This document shows positions 32,925 through 45,548 of a DNA stretch of 64,000 nt, piece by piece; within the stretch, counting starts at the first letter, position 1; each line of letters begins with the position of its first letter. The translations under genes and the position numbers were made by a program. The DNA comes from Diabrotica undecimpunctata. Lineage: Eukaryota > Arthropoda > Insecta > Coleoptera > Chrysomelidae. The notes below the pieces were generated by a model that was given only the letters and a program-made list of their open reading frames with translations, did not search any database and was not told the origin of the DNA. The stretch lies in NCBI RefSeq assembly GCF_040954645.1, contig NC_092805.1, positions 70,851,186 through 70,915,185 on the forward strand, in the 5' to 3' direction.

Positions 32925-35115
32925 AAATTTATTAAAATCAAATATAATTAAATAAAATTATAAAAGAATATTAACAATTATAAAAAACTATAAAAAATTA
33001 TAAAAATAAAATAAAATTAAATCAAATTAAATAAAATTAAATAAAATTAAATAAAATTAAATAAAATTAAATAAAATTAAATAAAATTAAATAAAATTAA
33101 ATAAAATTAAATAAAATTAAATAAAATTTAATAAAAATAAATAAAATTAAATAAAATTAAATAAAATTTATTAAAATTTTACAAAATTAAATAAAATTAA
33201 ATACAATTAAATAAAATTAAATAAAATTTAAAAAAATTAAGCAAATTCAAGTAAAATTGAGTAAATGTAAATAAAATAAATAAAACTAAACAAAAATAAG
33301 CAAAATTAAATACAATTAGACAAAATTCAGATAAATTAAGTATAATAAAATAAAATAAAATAAAATTAAATAAAATTAAATAAAATAAATAAAATTAAAT
33401 AAAATTAAATAAAATTAAATAAAATTAAATAAAATTAAATAAAATTAAATAAAATTAAATAAAATTAAATAAAATTAAATAAAATAAATACAATTAAATA
33501 AAATTAAATAAAATTAAATAAAATTAGATAAAATTAAATAAAATTTAATAAAATAAAATTAAATTAAATAAAATTAAATAAAATTAAATAAAATTAAATA
33601 AAATTAAATAAAATTAAATAAAATTAAATAAAATTAAATAAAATTAAATAAAATTAAATAAAATTAAATAAAATTAAATATAATTAAATAAAATTAATAA
33701 AATTTAATAAAATTTAATAAAATTAAATAAAATTAAATAAAATTAATAAAATTAAATAAAATTAAATAAAATTAAATAAAATTAAATAGAAATAAATAAA
33801 ATTAAATAAAATTAAATAAAATTAAATAATATTAAATAAAATTAAACAAAATTAAATGCAATTAATATAAATAAATAAAATTAAATAAAATTAAATAAAT
33901 AAAATAAAATTAAATAAATTAAATTAAATAAAATAAATAAAATAAATAAAATAAATAAAATAAATAAAATAAATAAAATAAATAAAATAAATAAAATAAA
34001 TAAAATAAATAAAATAAATAAAATAAATAAAGTAAATAAAATAAATAAAATAAATAAAATAAATAAAATAAATAAAATAAATAAACTAAATAAAATAAAT
34101 AAAATAAATAAAATAAATAAAATAAATAAAATAAATAAAATAAATAAAATAAATAAAATAAATAAAATAAATAAAATAAATAAAATAAATAAAATAAATA
34201 AAATAAATAAAATAAATAAAATAAATAAATAAAATAAATAAAATAAATAAAATAAATAAAATAAATAAATAAAATAAATAAAATAAATAAAATAAATAAA
34301 ATAAATAAAATAAATAAAATAAATAAAATAAATAAAATAAATAAAATAAATAAAATAAATAAAATAAATAAAATAAATAAAATAAATAAAATAAATAAAT
34401 AAATAAAATAAATAAAATAAATAAAATAAATAAAATAAATAAAATAAATAAAATAAATAAAATAAATAAAATAAATAAAATAAATAAAATAAATAAAATA
34501 AATAAAATAAATAAAATAGATAAAATAAATAATATTTAATAAAATTTAATAAAATTTAAATAAAATTAAATAAAATTAAATAAAATTAAATAAAATTAAA
34601 TAAAATTAAATAAAATTAAATTAAATTAAATTAAATTAAATAAAATTAAATACAATTAAATAAAATTAAATAAAATTCAATAAAATTAAATAAAATTCAG
34701 TAAAAGTAAATAAAATTAAATAAAATAAATAAAACTAAACAAAAATAAGCAAAATTAAATACAATTAGACAAAATTCAGATAAATTAAGTAAAATAAAAT
34801 AAAATAAAATGAAGTAACATACAATAAAATAAATTAAAATTTATTAAAATAAATAAAATTAAATAAAATTAAATACAATTAAATAAAATGAAATAAAATT
34901 AAATAAAAATAATTAAGTAAGCTCAAATCGAATTAAATCAAATAAAATAAAAGAAAGCAAAATAGTAAGTAGAATTAAATAAAATTGGACAAAATTAACT
35001 AAAATAAATAAAATGAAGCTCAATTAAGTAAAATTAAATAGAATTAAATAAAATTAAATAAGAATAAATACAATTAAATAAAATTAAATAAAATGAAATC
35101 AAATTAAATAAAAAT
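32925..35115. repeat. A/T-only tandem array: 10-bp and 9-bp units
   Basis: Most of 32995-33930 and 34555-35110 is built of the decamer ataaaattaa. 33935-34530 switches to the 9-mer aaataaaat. Single-base variants and occasional unit-length changes occur. A non-unit block of about 65 bases (33273-33340) recurs almost unchanged at 34721-34790, showing segmental duplication within the array. Confidence 0.95.
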
Positions 35116-35700
35116 AAATAAATTTGATATACATTGGTCTGCAAAATTAACAGGACACTCAGTTTTTTTATATATTTTTCGTTTTTAGACAAAACCTATT
35201 TAATTTTTTTTTATTTTATTTTACCCCTTATTAGCGGTAGGTAACGTTTTTTTCCTTGTTTGATCCTCTTAAGATGATTTTTGTGAACAACAACCGTTCT
35301 ACACAAATTTTTTGTTATTAATGGGAAAAGTGAGTCTTAAATTAAACAACATTATTTTAACTTTAATTAATTTAAGTGATAATGAGTTCTGTTTTTCTCT
35401 TGTAGGAAAACGCAGCTAGGTCCGGGACGGATATTTTTCTTGTAGGCGTTTAAGTTGGCTTGATTATTTTTTTGAAATTTTACCGGCTACCAGTAACTTA
35501 AATGTGGAGAATTTGAGGATTTTGAGGAGAATATTTTGTAATGGTGATTTGTGGTATCTCTATATCTAGGCTGTTTCTGATTTGATTTGGGGTCATTCCG
35601 AAAATTGGATATTTTTAGTAATTTAGATTCGTAATTCGCATTCCGTAAAATCCGCAAAAACATATCCGGGAGCACATGTTCCATCAAACCATAATCTTTT
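35116..35700. other. No gene seen
   Basis: AT-rich spacer between the tandem array and the next LINE. No frame or repeat is recognised. Confidence 0.45.
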
Positions 35701-37862
35701 ACTAGGACGTTTCAAACTCCACATGAAAAAATTCCATAAAAGAAAAGCACAAAAACGTCCGGACATCCAGAAGTTGAAAGAGGAAACCACAAGAGAAGAA
35801 GTCTAAGAGGAGATCAACAACAAAATAAACAGCATAATAATATCAGATACTAATCAAGAAAACATAAGTGTGGATGATATGTGGAATAAAATCAAAAATA
35901 TCTGTAATTCAGTTGTAGATAATAAACTAAAACCAGAAAACAATATAAAGAAACAGCCATAGATGAGATAAGAAATATTAGAGCTAATGAAAAACGAAGA
36001 AAACACAGAAATAAGAATGAGGAAAGGTACAAATAAATAAACAAAATCATTAAGAAAAAGATTAAGGAAGCAAAAGAATCATGGCTACAAGATCAATGCA
36101 TAGAAATAGAATCCCTAAAACAAAAGCATGACACTTTTAATCTACATAAAAAGATAACTTAAAACGTAACGGGAAGATAACTCAAAAGAAAAACTTAACG
36201 GGAGGAAACGGATCATGAAGTCATAACTTAATACTAGAGAGAATACTTGAGAGATGGAGGCAATACATGGAAGAATTATTCAAGGAAGAACAAGCAACAT
36301 AAGTTAGTGTCTCTGGATGTTCAGGACCAGAAATAACGCTCAGTGAAGTAACATATGCAATAAAAAGACTAAAAACCAACAAAACACCTGGACCTGATAA
36401 CATACAAGCTGAAATATTGAAACTATTTGAAAACAACCAACCCAAACTCCTAACGAGTCTACTGAGCAAAATCCATGAAACTGCAGAATTTCCTACTGAT
36501 TGGCTAGTTTCCACTTTCATCCCTCTCCCCAAAAATGGCAAATGTCACCATATACTCTGATTACAGAATTATAAGCTTAATGAGCTATGCACTCAAAATC
36601 CTTCTTTCTGTTATTCACTCTCGCATATATAGAAAACTTGAAGAAAACATGAGCAGTGTTCAGTTTGGGTTTAGAAGCAGACTTTGAAAGCGAGAGGCCC
36701 TATTTTCCATACAAGTATTGATACAAATAGCTCGAGACGTAAATTGCGAAGTCTACGCATGCTTTATAGACTTTGAAAAAGCATTTGACAAGGTGCAACA
36801 TCAAAAATTATTTCAGTTACTGAAAGAATCTAATATTGATGACAAAGATTTACGCCTAGTTAAACATTTATACTTACAGCACAGGGTAACTGTACGAGTA
36901 GACAACGAAATCTGACAAGAATTCACGATAAAACGTTGAGTACGTCAGGCTGCTTTTTATCACCGACGTTGTTCAATACCTACTCGGAGATGCTGTTCAG
37001 GGAAGCTATTGATGGTTTAAGAGAAGGTACAAAAATCAATGGTGAAATCATAAACAATTTAAGATATGCGGACAATACGGTTTTGATTGCTGATAATGCA
37101 GAGGATCTGCGAACATTAATAGTCCGTGTAGTGGAAGCCTGTGACAGATACGGCATGAAATTAAACTGTAAGAAGACCAAAACTCTTGTAGTAAGTAAAA
37201 ACGACGAGTGAAATCGAATACAGCACCAATTCACAGCTAATAATGAACCCTTGAAAATAATCGACAAAATTACATACCTTGGATGTAGCCTAAATAAGAA
37301 ATGGGACCACTCACAGGAAATAAGATGTCGTATAGAAAAGGCGGGAGCTGTCTTCAATCGCCTTAAGAAGATTCTATGTAATATGCACCTGAACATTGAT
37401 ATAAGAACACGAGCCTTGAGATGCTATGTATTTTCTACCCTTTTATATGGAGTCGAAGCCTGGACCTTGACGGAGGCAACATCCAAACGATTAGAAGCCT
37501 TCGAAATGTGGTACTACCGCCGTATGCTCAGAATTTCCTATATCCATCATGTTACAAACAACACCGTTATCCAACGTATAAATAAAGATCTGGAAATTAT
37601 GCGTATCGTGAAAATCAGAAAGATGACATACTTAGGGCATGTAGAGCGCAATGAGAAGTATCAAATAATTCAACTAATTTTACAAGGCAAGATAGAAGGC
37701 AAAAAAAGATCTCAAGGGCGGAGAAGTACATCGTGGTAGAAGAATATCAGACAGTGGGCAGGAATGACTACCATACATCTATTTAGAGCAGCTGTCAACA
37801 AAGTTGTATGGACCAACGTGATTGCCAACATCCACAGAGGATAGGCACCAAAAGAAGAAGAA
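35701..37862 (+). pseudogene. LINE reverse transcriptase remnant (different clade from that at 31.5 kb)
   Basis: A chain of plus-strand pieces in several frames. A linker (36240-36540) has TPGPDNIQAEILKL. The RT core has CFIDFEKAFDKVQHQ (about 36760), a GDP/RQG-region damaged at about 36915-36950, the catalytic box NLRYADNTVL (normally YADD; second Asp to Asn) at about 37060, and C-terminal LLYGVEAWTLTEATSKRLEA and KMTYLGHVERNEKYQ. It ends near a (AAG)n-like tail at 37850-37862. Many stops make it non-functional. Confidence 0.8.
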
Positions 37863-37918
37863 TGATTTAGAGCAAATTGTTCTGGTATTGCAAGACCTTA
37901 CATAGGGTTGGCTACTAC

Positions 37919-38515
37919 CATCGAGTTAGAATCTATGGAGAAGCTATGAGCATATTAACGTATGTAATAAAAACGGCGTAGGTAGGCGTGGCTAACTGTG
38001 ATATCAATATGGCGGTGGGATCATGGCCGGACTTAATAATATTAAAACTACTATAAAAATATGACTAGTTATTCAGAAGATTTAATCAGAATCTAAAAAA
38101 GTGCAATACATTTTTAATAAACTATGATTTATTTATCTCGCGGTAAACACCAAAAACACGATATATTATACATAAAGATAAATTAATACAGTCAAATACT
38201 ATTAATTTATTCTCTGAAGTACGGGCCATTACTTTGTTTACATATTTGTATACTAACCTGTAGAACGTTATTCCTGAAGATTTTTTATTAACATTGCTTC
38301 TGCCACTGCAACTACGTTGAGAACAAGAAACCATTATTATGCACTATCACAATATATTATTACAGTTTCTATAAAAGTATTATAAAACTAAAAATATTCA
38401 AAAAACAACAAACGTAAATAAACATCTACGATCTGTCAAAAGTGTCAAAACAATATGGCCGAAGTGAGGTCGTTTTTAGTCACGTGATGCCCTCTCCATA
38501 GATTCTAACTCGATG
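37919..38515 (-). mobile_element. P-like short element with THAP exon
   Basis: It has inverted ends starting CATCGAGTTAGAATC, 22 bases at 37919-37940 and 38494-38515. It is flanked by the 8-base duplication gctactac (37911-37918 and 38516-38523). Tips starting CA and an 8-bp duplication fit the P superfamily (hAT also makes 8-bp duplications). The only coding piece is a THAP exon. Confidence 0.75.
38258..38334 (-). pseudogene. THAP-domain first exon of a P-like transposase
   Basis: The Met at 38334 begins MVSCSQRSCSGRSNVNKKSS then GITFYR. These are the N-terminal Cys pair and beta strand of a C2CH THAP DNA-binding domain. A consensus splice donor (GTTAGT on the minus strand, 38257-38252) follows immediately, and the rest of the gene is missing inside this 0.6-kb element. 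Confidence 0.65.
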
Positions 38516-38524
38516 GCTACTACC

Positions 38525-38989
38525 TATATACGACTGGGGACATGGCAAAATCTAACTAAGTTAAGTGCAACATCAACGTATTTAAATTAAGAATTTTGTT
38601 TGTTAAATAATATCACTGTAGTTCGGTACCGATTGCATAGTACCTTTTTTTGGTTAAGTTGAGTTTTTGAGTAATCAGGCAAAAAATTAAATTTTAAATG
38701 CAAAGTTTTTTATGAAAAATATGCCCCACTGACATTGGATGTAAATTGCCAATGTTTTAATTATTTATCTTTTCAATGACAACATATACAAACTCCGAAT
38801 AAATATGAGGTTTTTGTAAATTAAGGACCTTACTTTTTTACTGGCTGGTTTGAACTGAACTGGTATTTTTATCGCTTTCGTTTTTACCACTGTTGTTGGG
38901 ATAGATGTTTTCGGTGATAGAACTTTGTTTTTGTGCAAGAGGCACATGTTGACCACTTGAGTATCGCAGGAGCATTACATAAACTAAAA
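38525..38989. other. No gene seen
   Basis: AT-rich. A 63-codon minus frame has no recognisable motif. Confidence 0.4.
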
Positions 38990-39520
38990 GGCATAACCGT
39001 GAACTGTAAAATCTCTGATCCTATCTAGAATGCGGTTATTTCCTGATCAACTGGCTCCATATCTACTTGCCAATATGCACTTTTTAGATCGAGTGTGGAG
39101 AACCAACGAGACCAACGTGTGGAGAGAGTATGCAATCGTCTATTCTGGGCAACGATAACTCTTTATTAGTTACCCCATGGAGCTGACGGTAATCAATACA
39201 AAAACGCGTTAAACCATCCTTCTTTACTAGAACTATTGGTGATGTTCATGGATTTTTTGATGGTTCAATTACCAGTTGTTTGTTCATATATTTGATAATG
39301 TCTTCAGCTTCATTCCTTTTTTCGCAAATTAAAGTCTTCTAGATTGTTATCTGATTGGCTGAGCATCTTTAATATTAATTGTATGCATTACTATGCTTGT
39401 TTTGCCCTTATCCTTCTTATCAATGGCAACAACATCTTGAAATTCTATCAGTATAACCTTAACTTTTTTCGTTCGTTCATCATCAAGATCTTGGCATGTT
39501 TTAATCACTATCTCCATCTT
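38990..39520 (-). pseudogene. Gypsy-type Pol scrap (RT fingers)
   Basis: The minus strand around 39260-39180 reads TSPIVLVKKDGLTRFCIDYR, a canonical Ty3/Gypsy RT segment, preceded by INKYMNKQLVIEPSKNP with interruptions. Further upstream to about 39520 is a decayed linker. It stops before any catalytic box. Confidence 0.75.
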
Positions 39521-39671
39521 AACAAATTCCTTTGAATACTTAGATTTCCAGGATTTCTCTTTGGTATTCTAAAGAAAAAAAAAAGAATTATAGTTATACA
39601 TAATATATTTTTTTGACTAACAACTTGAGAACGACTGGAACCATTTGGCTAATTTTTGTTTTACAATATTT

Positions 39672-40420
39672 GTATGAAATTAAATAAAATTTAATACAAT
39701 TAAATAAAATTAGGTAAGCTTAAATAAAATTTAATAAAATAAAATAAAAGTAAGCAAAATTTAGTAAAATTTAGTAGAATTAAATGAAATTTAACGAAAT
39801 TAAATAAAATTAAACAAAATTAAATAAAATTAAATAAAATTAAATAAAATTAAACAAAATTAAATAAAATTACATTAAATTAAATAAAATTAAATAAAAT
39901 TAAATAAAATTAAATAAAATTAAATAAAATTAAATAAAATTAAATAAAATTAAATAAAATTAAATAAAATTAAACAAAACTAAATCAAATTACATTAAAT
40001 TAAATAAAATTATATAAAATTAAAGAAAATTAAATAAAATTAAATAAAATTAAATAAAATTAAATAAAATTAAATAAAATTAAATAAAATTAAATAAAAT
40101 TAAATAAAATTAAATAAAATTAAATAAAATTAAATAAAATTAAATAAAATTAAAAAAAATTAAAAAAAAAATGAAATAAAATTTAATAAAATTAAGCCAA
40201 ATTAAGTAAAATTAAGTAAAATTAATTTAAATTAAATAAAACTAAACGAAACTTAGCAAAATTAAAATTAGATGAAATTCAGATAAACTAAGAAACAATA
40301 AATTAAATTAAATAAATTTAAACCAAATAAATTTAAATTAAATAAATTTAAATTAAACTAAATAAAAATAAATTAAATTAAAGTAAAAAAACAAAATTAA
40401 ATAAAAAAATAAAAATAATG
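39672..40420. repeat. Second A/T tandem array (10-bp unit)
   Basis: The same decamer as at 32.9-35.1 kb, with a diverged copy of that array's non-unit block at about 40238-40300 (taaaactaaacgaaactta). The two arrays therefore share ancestry. Confidence 0.93.
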
Positions 40421-40540
40421 GGTAAATCCCAGTAGTTGGCTGTATACCATCGTTTAAAAAACTTATACAGAAGTATTTAGGTATAAAATATATAATTAAA
40501 ACTTTTAAAAAGTGTCGTCAAAATTTATACAGTAGCATAA

Positions 40541-40579
40541 CGTGACGTTTTCGATCTAGATCAGATCATCTTTAGTGCC
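40541..40579 (-). ncRNA. Decayed hammerhead-like motif
   Basis: The minus strand reads CTAAAGA (G5 to A), one extra T, stem GATC/GATC, GAAA, then ACGTC-ACG. The architecture matches the motifs in insertions A and B, but a core base is lost. Confidence 0.4.
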
Positions 40580-41099
40580 TTCTTTTGTAATTGAAGCTAA
40601 CACTAAAATTGTAGCAGTGACATCAATATATGGTTTTACATTGTTCCAAATTTAAATTCTAATGTGATTCTATGTCGATGACATTGGATAAAAATTTAAT
40701 ACTTAAAGAGCAACATGTTTCTTTGCTCGACTTAAACACGTGGTTCTTGTCAGTTAAAACGACAAAACGTTTTGTCAATTATGACTTGGAGAAAACAGTT
40801 TGTGACGAATGGGAACAAATTCCTTAGGAGAAATTTGCTACCCCAATCTGAAGTATGGTTAATCTAATGAGAGCCGTAGTAAGGGGTCGTGGACACCCTA
40901 CTTAATATCGTATTATTTTGTAATAAATTTTCCTTTTAAATTTTGTTTATTATTAAATACTCAAATATCTTAAACTTCTTTAAAAAGTTTTTAGGAAAAA
41001 TCTGGGTGTCTGGTTAATTAAGGACTCCAGTGTATATCATAGCATATTTTTCCGATGAGCTTGCTGCACTTTGTATCTAATAGCAGAACAAGTGCTGTT
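40580..41099. other. No gene seen; possibly the 3' LTR zone of the BEL element
   Basis: No frame is recognised. The downstream end of the minus-strand BEL/Pao element should lie here, but I could not match an LTR pair. Confidence 0.3.
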
Positions 41100-42200
41100 A
41101 TTTATTATATCGTAGAATTTATATAGGATGCAATGAGGTTCTGATATTCATGTTAATAATGGATGCTGGAGGATATGGATCTGAGTACTCGATAATTGGA
41201 TGCAACTCTATCTTCAACGGATAGTTCAAAGTGGAGCAGTGTATTATAATCTTATATAGATTCCTTGGGGCGGAAACAGAATGCACCCCACTGTCCTTTA
41301 TTTTCAGTGGGATAGCTGTAATCTTTAGCATAGTGTATTTATTCCGACCCGTTACCATGAAGTAACCCATAATCGTTATGTATTTGTCATTATGACTGAC
41401 TTCGGTGTCTATTATGGTTTTGATGCTATTTGTCTACTACTTGTAGGTTTTCTACTACTTGTGGTAGAACCTGCGCTACTCTTTCTATTGACTTTGCTAT
41501 TTGTCCTGGCTTCACTATGTCAGTAAAGTGTCAGTGGCTGTAATTTTAATTCAGTATCTATTGTACATTTGGATGTATTCTTGTATAAATTCAATCACTT
41601 TTTAAGATATAGTTTGAATCCTAAGTTTAATATATTCCTTTTCTAATGTCTCAGCTTTATACGTTACCGTACTGAGCCCTTGAGATATTTCTTGCATTTC
41701 TTTAGTTAGTGCATCTTGAAACTGTTAATCTGTTTATCTTTGCCTTTGTGTGGTTAATCAACCTAATTGTTTCTAACATAATTTTTGTTTGATTCTGTGT
41801 TCCTTTTATTAATTAATCCTTTCTGATTTTTATCGAGTGCTTCTATATCCCTGTATGCCTCATCATTAACCCCGAAAATGAACGTTAGTAGAGTCCCTAG
41901 TATGCCTCTCTTTTCTCTTCATTTATTTTTGATCGACAAAGATTCACTTATCATTTCTGCTCTTTCTTCTTCTTTTTTCAGATTGTCTAATATGCCGTCA
42001 CAATTTATTGTCTTTGTCGCTAGACACATTTTACGCAACCCTTATAATATTGTTCCTATTGTTCGCTTATCCTCTTGAATTTTCTGTTTCTATATTAGGA
42101 TCTTTATTCTAAAGGTTCCCCGATCTACAAATACACCTCCTAGTATTTCAGTAAATAAGCCGGGATCGGGAGTAAATATTTTATATAATTCTGAATTCAA
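41100..42200 (-). pseudogene. Env-like (F-type) region of the BEL element, broken
   Basis: Minus-strand pieces include a basic furin-type site (KREKR before Gly, at about 41918-41907). A hydrophobic Gly-rich segment and a polar helix follow (KNQKGLINKR), the same order as in the errantivirus-like env at 2.6 kb. A later 83-codon frame (41370-41119) could be ectodomain. Stops and frameshifts interrupt it throughout. BEL elements with env genes are known in insects; this is a decayed case. Confidence 0.5.
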
Positions 42201-42244
42201 GGGCTGCAATAAGGTTAAAATATTATTGATACTAGTATCTTTTT

Positions 42245-42860
42245 CTACCATATTATTGAATTATTTTTTATGCACTCGTTTTCTTTCTCGGGCCTTATTA
42301 ATGTATGTATTGGTCTCTTTACTATTTTCTCATTTGCATTTTTTAGTGTCACCACTCTTATCAATCCTTCAGAACCCGGGTGGATGTCTATTACTTTTGC
42401 TAATGGCCATCTACCTGTAGTTGGTTCTTCTTCTTTTAATATGGCTACTTCTTTGGTTTCTATATGTGGTAAGGTTACGCCATTTGTTTCTATGTTGGAT
42501 TTGATGTAAATAATCATGTCTACAAATATAATATTCCAGAAATCCCTTTTGATTTTCTCTAATAGCCTCCACCTAGTCGTCATTTTTAAGCACGTCATTA
42601 TTTCTTCTTGTCTATTCGTTCTTATAATTTTCTTTCCCATAAGGAAATGTACTGGTGTTATTGTTATTTTCCCATCCGGGTCTTCTGTGTCTTCAATATT
42701 TTAGTTGTATGAAGTGCAATGTTTGTTGAAATCCGCTATGTAGATTTTTTGTGTGGCTTTAAAAAATAATAAGTTTGGTCAGTACGTTTTTATTGGATAA
42801 TAATATGGGTTGTTTTTTGGAGAAATAAAGCTCCGTGTGCTTTAATATTTCGGTAACTAT
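42245..42860 (-). pseudogene. pol: BEL Pol C-terminus (integrase end, DUF5641)
   Basis: TPVHFLMGKKI (about 42660-42620) corresponds to the TPAHFLIG motif of BEL integrases. DUF5641-type sequence follows (LEKIKRDFWNIIF, GRWPLAKVIDIHPGSEGLIR, VKRPIHTLI). The integrase catalytic core expected upstream was not found around the Tc1 insertion and appears deleted. Confidence 0.8.
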
Positions 42861-44277
42861 ACTAAGTTACCGAAATAGAAATCCGAACACCCAGTTTAAA
42901 TGATTTTATTTCAATAAAATTTGGTGTAATTTATTTATCTTACTGAAAAAAACAAGTGATAAAGTTTTTAGCCTTATCAGTTGGAGATTCCGGTTTTTAT
43001 ACTTTTTGTTTTTAAATTCACTAACAATCTAAAAATGCATATTTCAGCCGCAGTAATGATCCAAATTTGGCGAATTGTGGTTCTTGACATTCTTTACGAT
43101 GCCTAGAGTACGGAGACCTGTACGATTTTGTCAACTTAGTGAGTTTGATAGGGGCCGTATAATGGGACTTCGGGAAGCTGGACTTTCTTTTCGGGAAGTT
43201 GCAGTTAGAGTGCAAAGAAGTGTAGACACCGTGGTTAGGTGTTGTCAGACATGGCTTCAAGAAGGCCGTACGCAAAGAGCAAGGGGCACTGGACGCCGCC
43301 GTAGAACAACAGACCGTGAAGATCGCCGCCTAAGATTATTGGCCTTAAGAGACCGTTTCTCCACTACCAGTTCCATTGCAAATGAATGGTTTGCAGAACA
43401 CGGAAGACCTATTGGCATGCAAAGTGTTTACCGACGAATGAGAAGTTTTGGCCTGTTTTCATACCGACCACACTGGGTCCTCCCTTTAACTCCAGAACAC
43501 CGCCGTAATCGCCTTCAGTGGTGCAGAGAACGGTCACTCTGGAATCAGGAATGGAACAGTATTGTCTTTAGTGACGAGTCTCAATTTTGTTTAGGCATGC
43601 ACGATGGTTGAGCGAGGGTTAGAAGACGACGTGGTGAAAGGAGGAATCCACAGTTTTTTGTTGAAAGACATGTTCATCACACTGTTGGGGTTATGGTTTG
43701 GGATGCTACAGCTTATGGCTCCAGGTCACCTTTAATCTTTATCAGAGGTAAAATGAACGCGTAGCGTTATATCCAAGAAGTTTTAGAACCCCACTTTTTA
43801 CCCTATCTTGACACCCTGGCAAATCCAACTTTCCAACAAGATAATGCCTGACCACATATTGCAAGAGTCACAATAGACTTCTTGCAACATAATGATGTCA
43901 CATTGTTAGCATGGCCACCAAGATCTCCCGACTTATCCCCAATTAAGCACGTGTTGATATGATGGGTAGGAGATTGCTCAATTTGCAACGCCCTCTTTAG
44001 ACTCTACAAGCACTTCGAGAGGAAGTGGTGGTTGCCTGGAATGAGATACCACAAGAGGACATTGACCACCTGATCAGAAGCATACCTAGGCGCGTTGGAG
44101 AATGCGTAACATATCGGGGTGCATCCACACATTATTAAACGTAAAAGGGCTTTAAAGCAATGCAATCATTTTGAAATTTTAATAATTTACTTATTATGCT
44201 TCATTAAGTACTTATACAAAATTTTATTAAAATTAAATCATTTAAACTGGGTGTTCGGATTTCTATGTCACTTAGTA
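42860..44277 (+). mobile_element. Tc1-family transposon inserted in the BEL integrase
   Basis: Inverted ends share tactaagt, a short indel, then gaaatccgaacacccagt and the following bases. They are flanked by TA (within tata at 42858-42861 and 44276-44279). Its left neighbour is BEL integrase C-terminal sequence and its right neighbour BEL integrase zinc-domain sequence. Confidence 0.85.
43099..44137 (+). pseudogene. Tc1 transposase, DD34E with catalytic Glu replaced by Lys
   Basis: The Met at 43099 starts MPRVRRPVRFCQLSEFDRGR. Two helix-turn-helix segments follow (REAGLSFREVAVRVQRS and the RRxR-rich GRRRRTTDREDRR). The first Asp is in FSDESQF (about 43578) and the second in FQQDNA (about 43840). 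The DD34E Glu, 34 residues later, is Lys (SPDLSPIKH). Stops at 43609, 43762 and 43849 and a later frameshift also break it. Confidence 0.88.
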
Positions 44278-44289
44278 TATTAGTATTCC

Positions 44290-44520
44290 TTGTTGATCTA
44301 AATGTGGTACAAAGGACATTAGTTTGCTTCCTTTCTCTAGGTGTTTTTTATTTCTTAGCTTGTATATCTCTTGTCAAAAATGGATTTGTTGGGTTTGCTT
44401 TATTACTTTCATTAATATTTCTTCTAGCTCTTAAACGGCCAGTTCATTTGTTTTGTTATTTTTTTCCTGCAATAATTTGCCAATTTTATGCATTATGACA
44501 GCACTCTTTTCATTCGTTCT
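44290..44520 (-). pseudogene. pol: BEL integrase N-terminal zinc-domain region
   Basis: The minus strand reads QEIYKLRNKKHLEKGSKLMS then FVPHLDQQGI, the typical lead into the 'LRVGGR' motif of BEL integrases. The Tc1 element starts right there. Frameshifted upstream. Confidence 0.65.
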
Positions 44521-45548
44521 AGGATTAAAAAGTTTTCACATATGTCCTCTATTTTCATAGGGTTATGTACTGTTATTCTCTTTATGATCTATTCTTCGTG
44601 AGTTTCTATATTGTCTAAGATCATCGGCGTGATTGTCTGTTTGTTTGTTAACCATTTAGATCAATTTCACCATAGGTCAAATTTTACTATTTCTATGGCG
44701 CTAAGACCTCGATGTAATATCCGCTGGGTTATCTTTCGTGTGTACTTTGTACCATTTCTCTGGTACTATTATGCTTTGTATCTCTTTTACTCGAACATTT
44801 GCGGCGATTTGCGACGAAAATCTTTCATCTTTTTGATGATCCTTTTATCCATGCAAGGGTTATAGTTGAGTCAGACCATGCATATATTTTAATATTTCTT
44901 TTGTTTAGTATTTGTAATGTTTTTTTCATTAATTGTGCTAGTAATAATACCGCACATAATTCTAATCTAGGTAGAGCCATTTTCGTCTTCCATTCTTTCC
45001 ATCGTTTCTGTTAAGCGTTAGTTAGTTCCTTATCCCAACTAGTCTTCTTTTCCTATAATTCCTGTATAACGATTTTTGCTGATTGCTATGTACTATTAAT
45101 CCTATTGATTCGTTTAGCTTGGTTTCTTTTGAGAGTATATGTCTCTTTGTTATTTTCTGTTAATTACAAGTTCTACTTTAAGATTGATACCATTTTCTTT
45201 TGGCAACCAGTTAATTCCTAAAGTGTTTCGTAATTTTTCTTGACTTTACGATTTCGGGTCCATATTCCGCATTTCTTTAGGTACATTTTCCATTAATTGT
45301 TTTGTTCTTAGTTACTTAGCCACTTTCTTAAGGTGAATCTTCCTTTCTTAAATAATTTTATAAGCTCTTTCTAAGCTTTTTCTGCTTCTTCTATGGCTTC
45401 AGCACCTGCTTTTATGTCATATACATGTTTTCTCTTATTATTTTTGCAGACTTGGGAAATTTCGTCCTTTCACCTGTTGCAGTTGTTGTACTGGTCTTAA
45501 TGCTAAAAATGGTGCTGCAGCTGTGCCCTATGTCACTGTCTTTAATTG
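44521..45548 (-). pseudogene. Decayed BEL Pol linker/RNase H region
   Basis: Minus-strand pieces only. The RT end has YGTAAAPFLALRPVQQLQQ (about 45530-45480). The expected YVDD box near 45430-45410 is degraded to VYDIKAGAEA. The rest is too broken to assign. Confidence 0.5.

Noticed and set aside
32925..35115. CRISPR-like array
   Set aside because: Head-to-tail 9/10-bp units without spacers in nuclear DNA; this is a tandem satellite.
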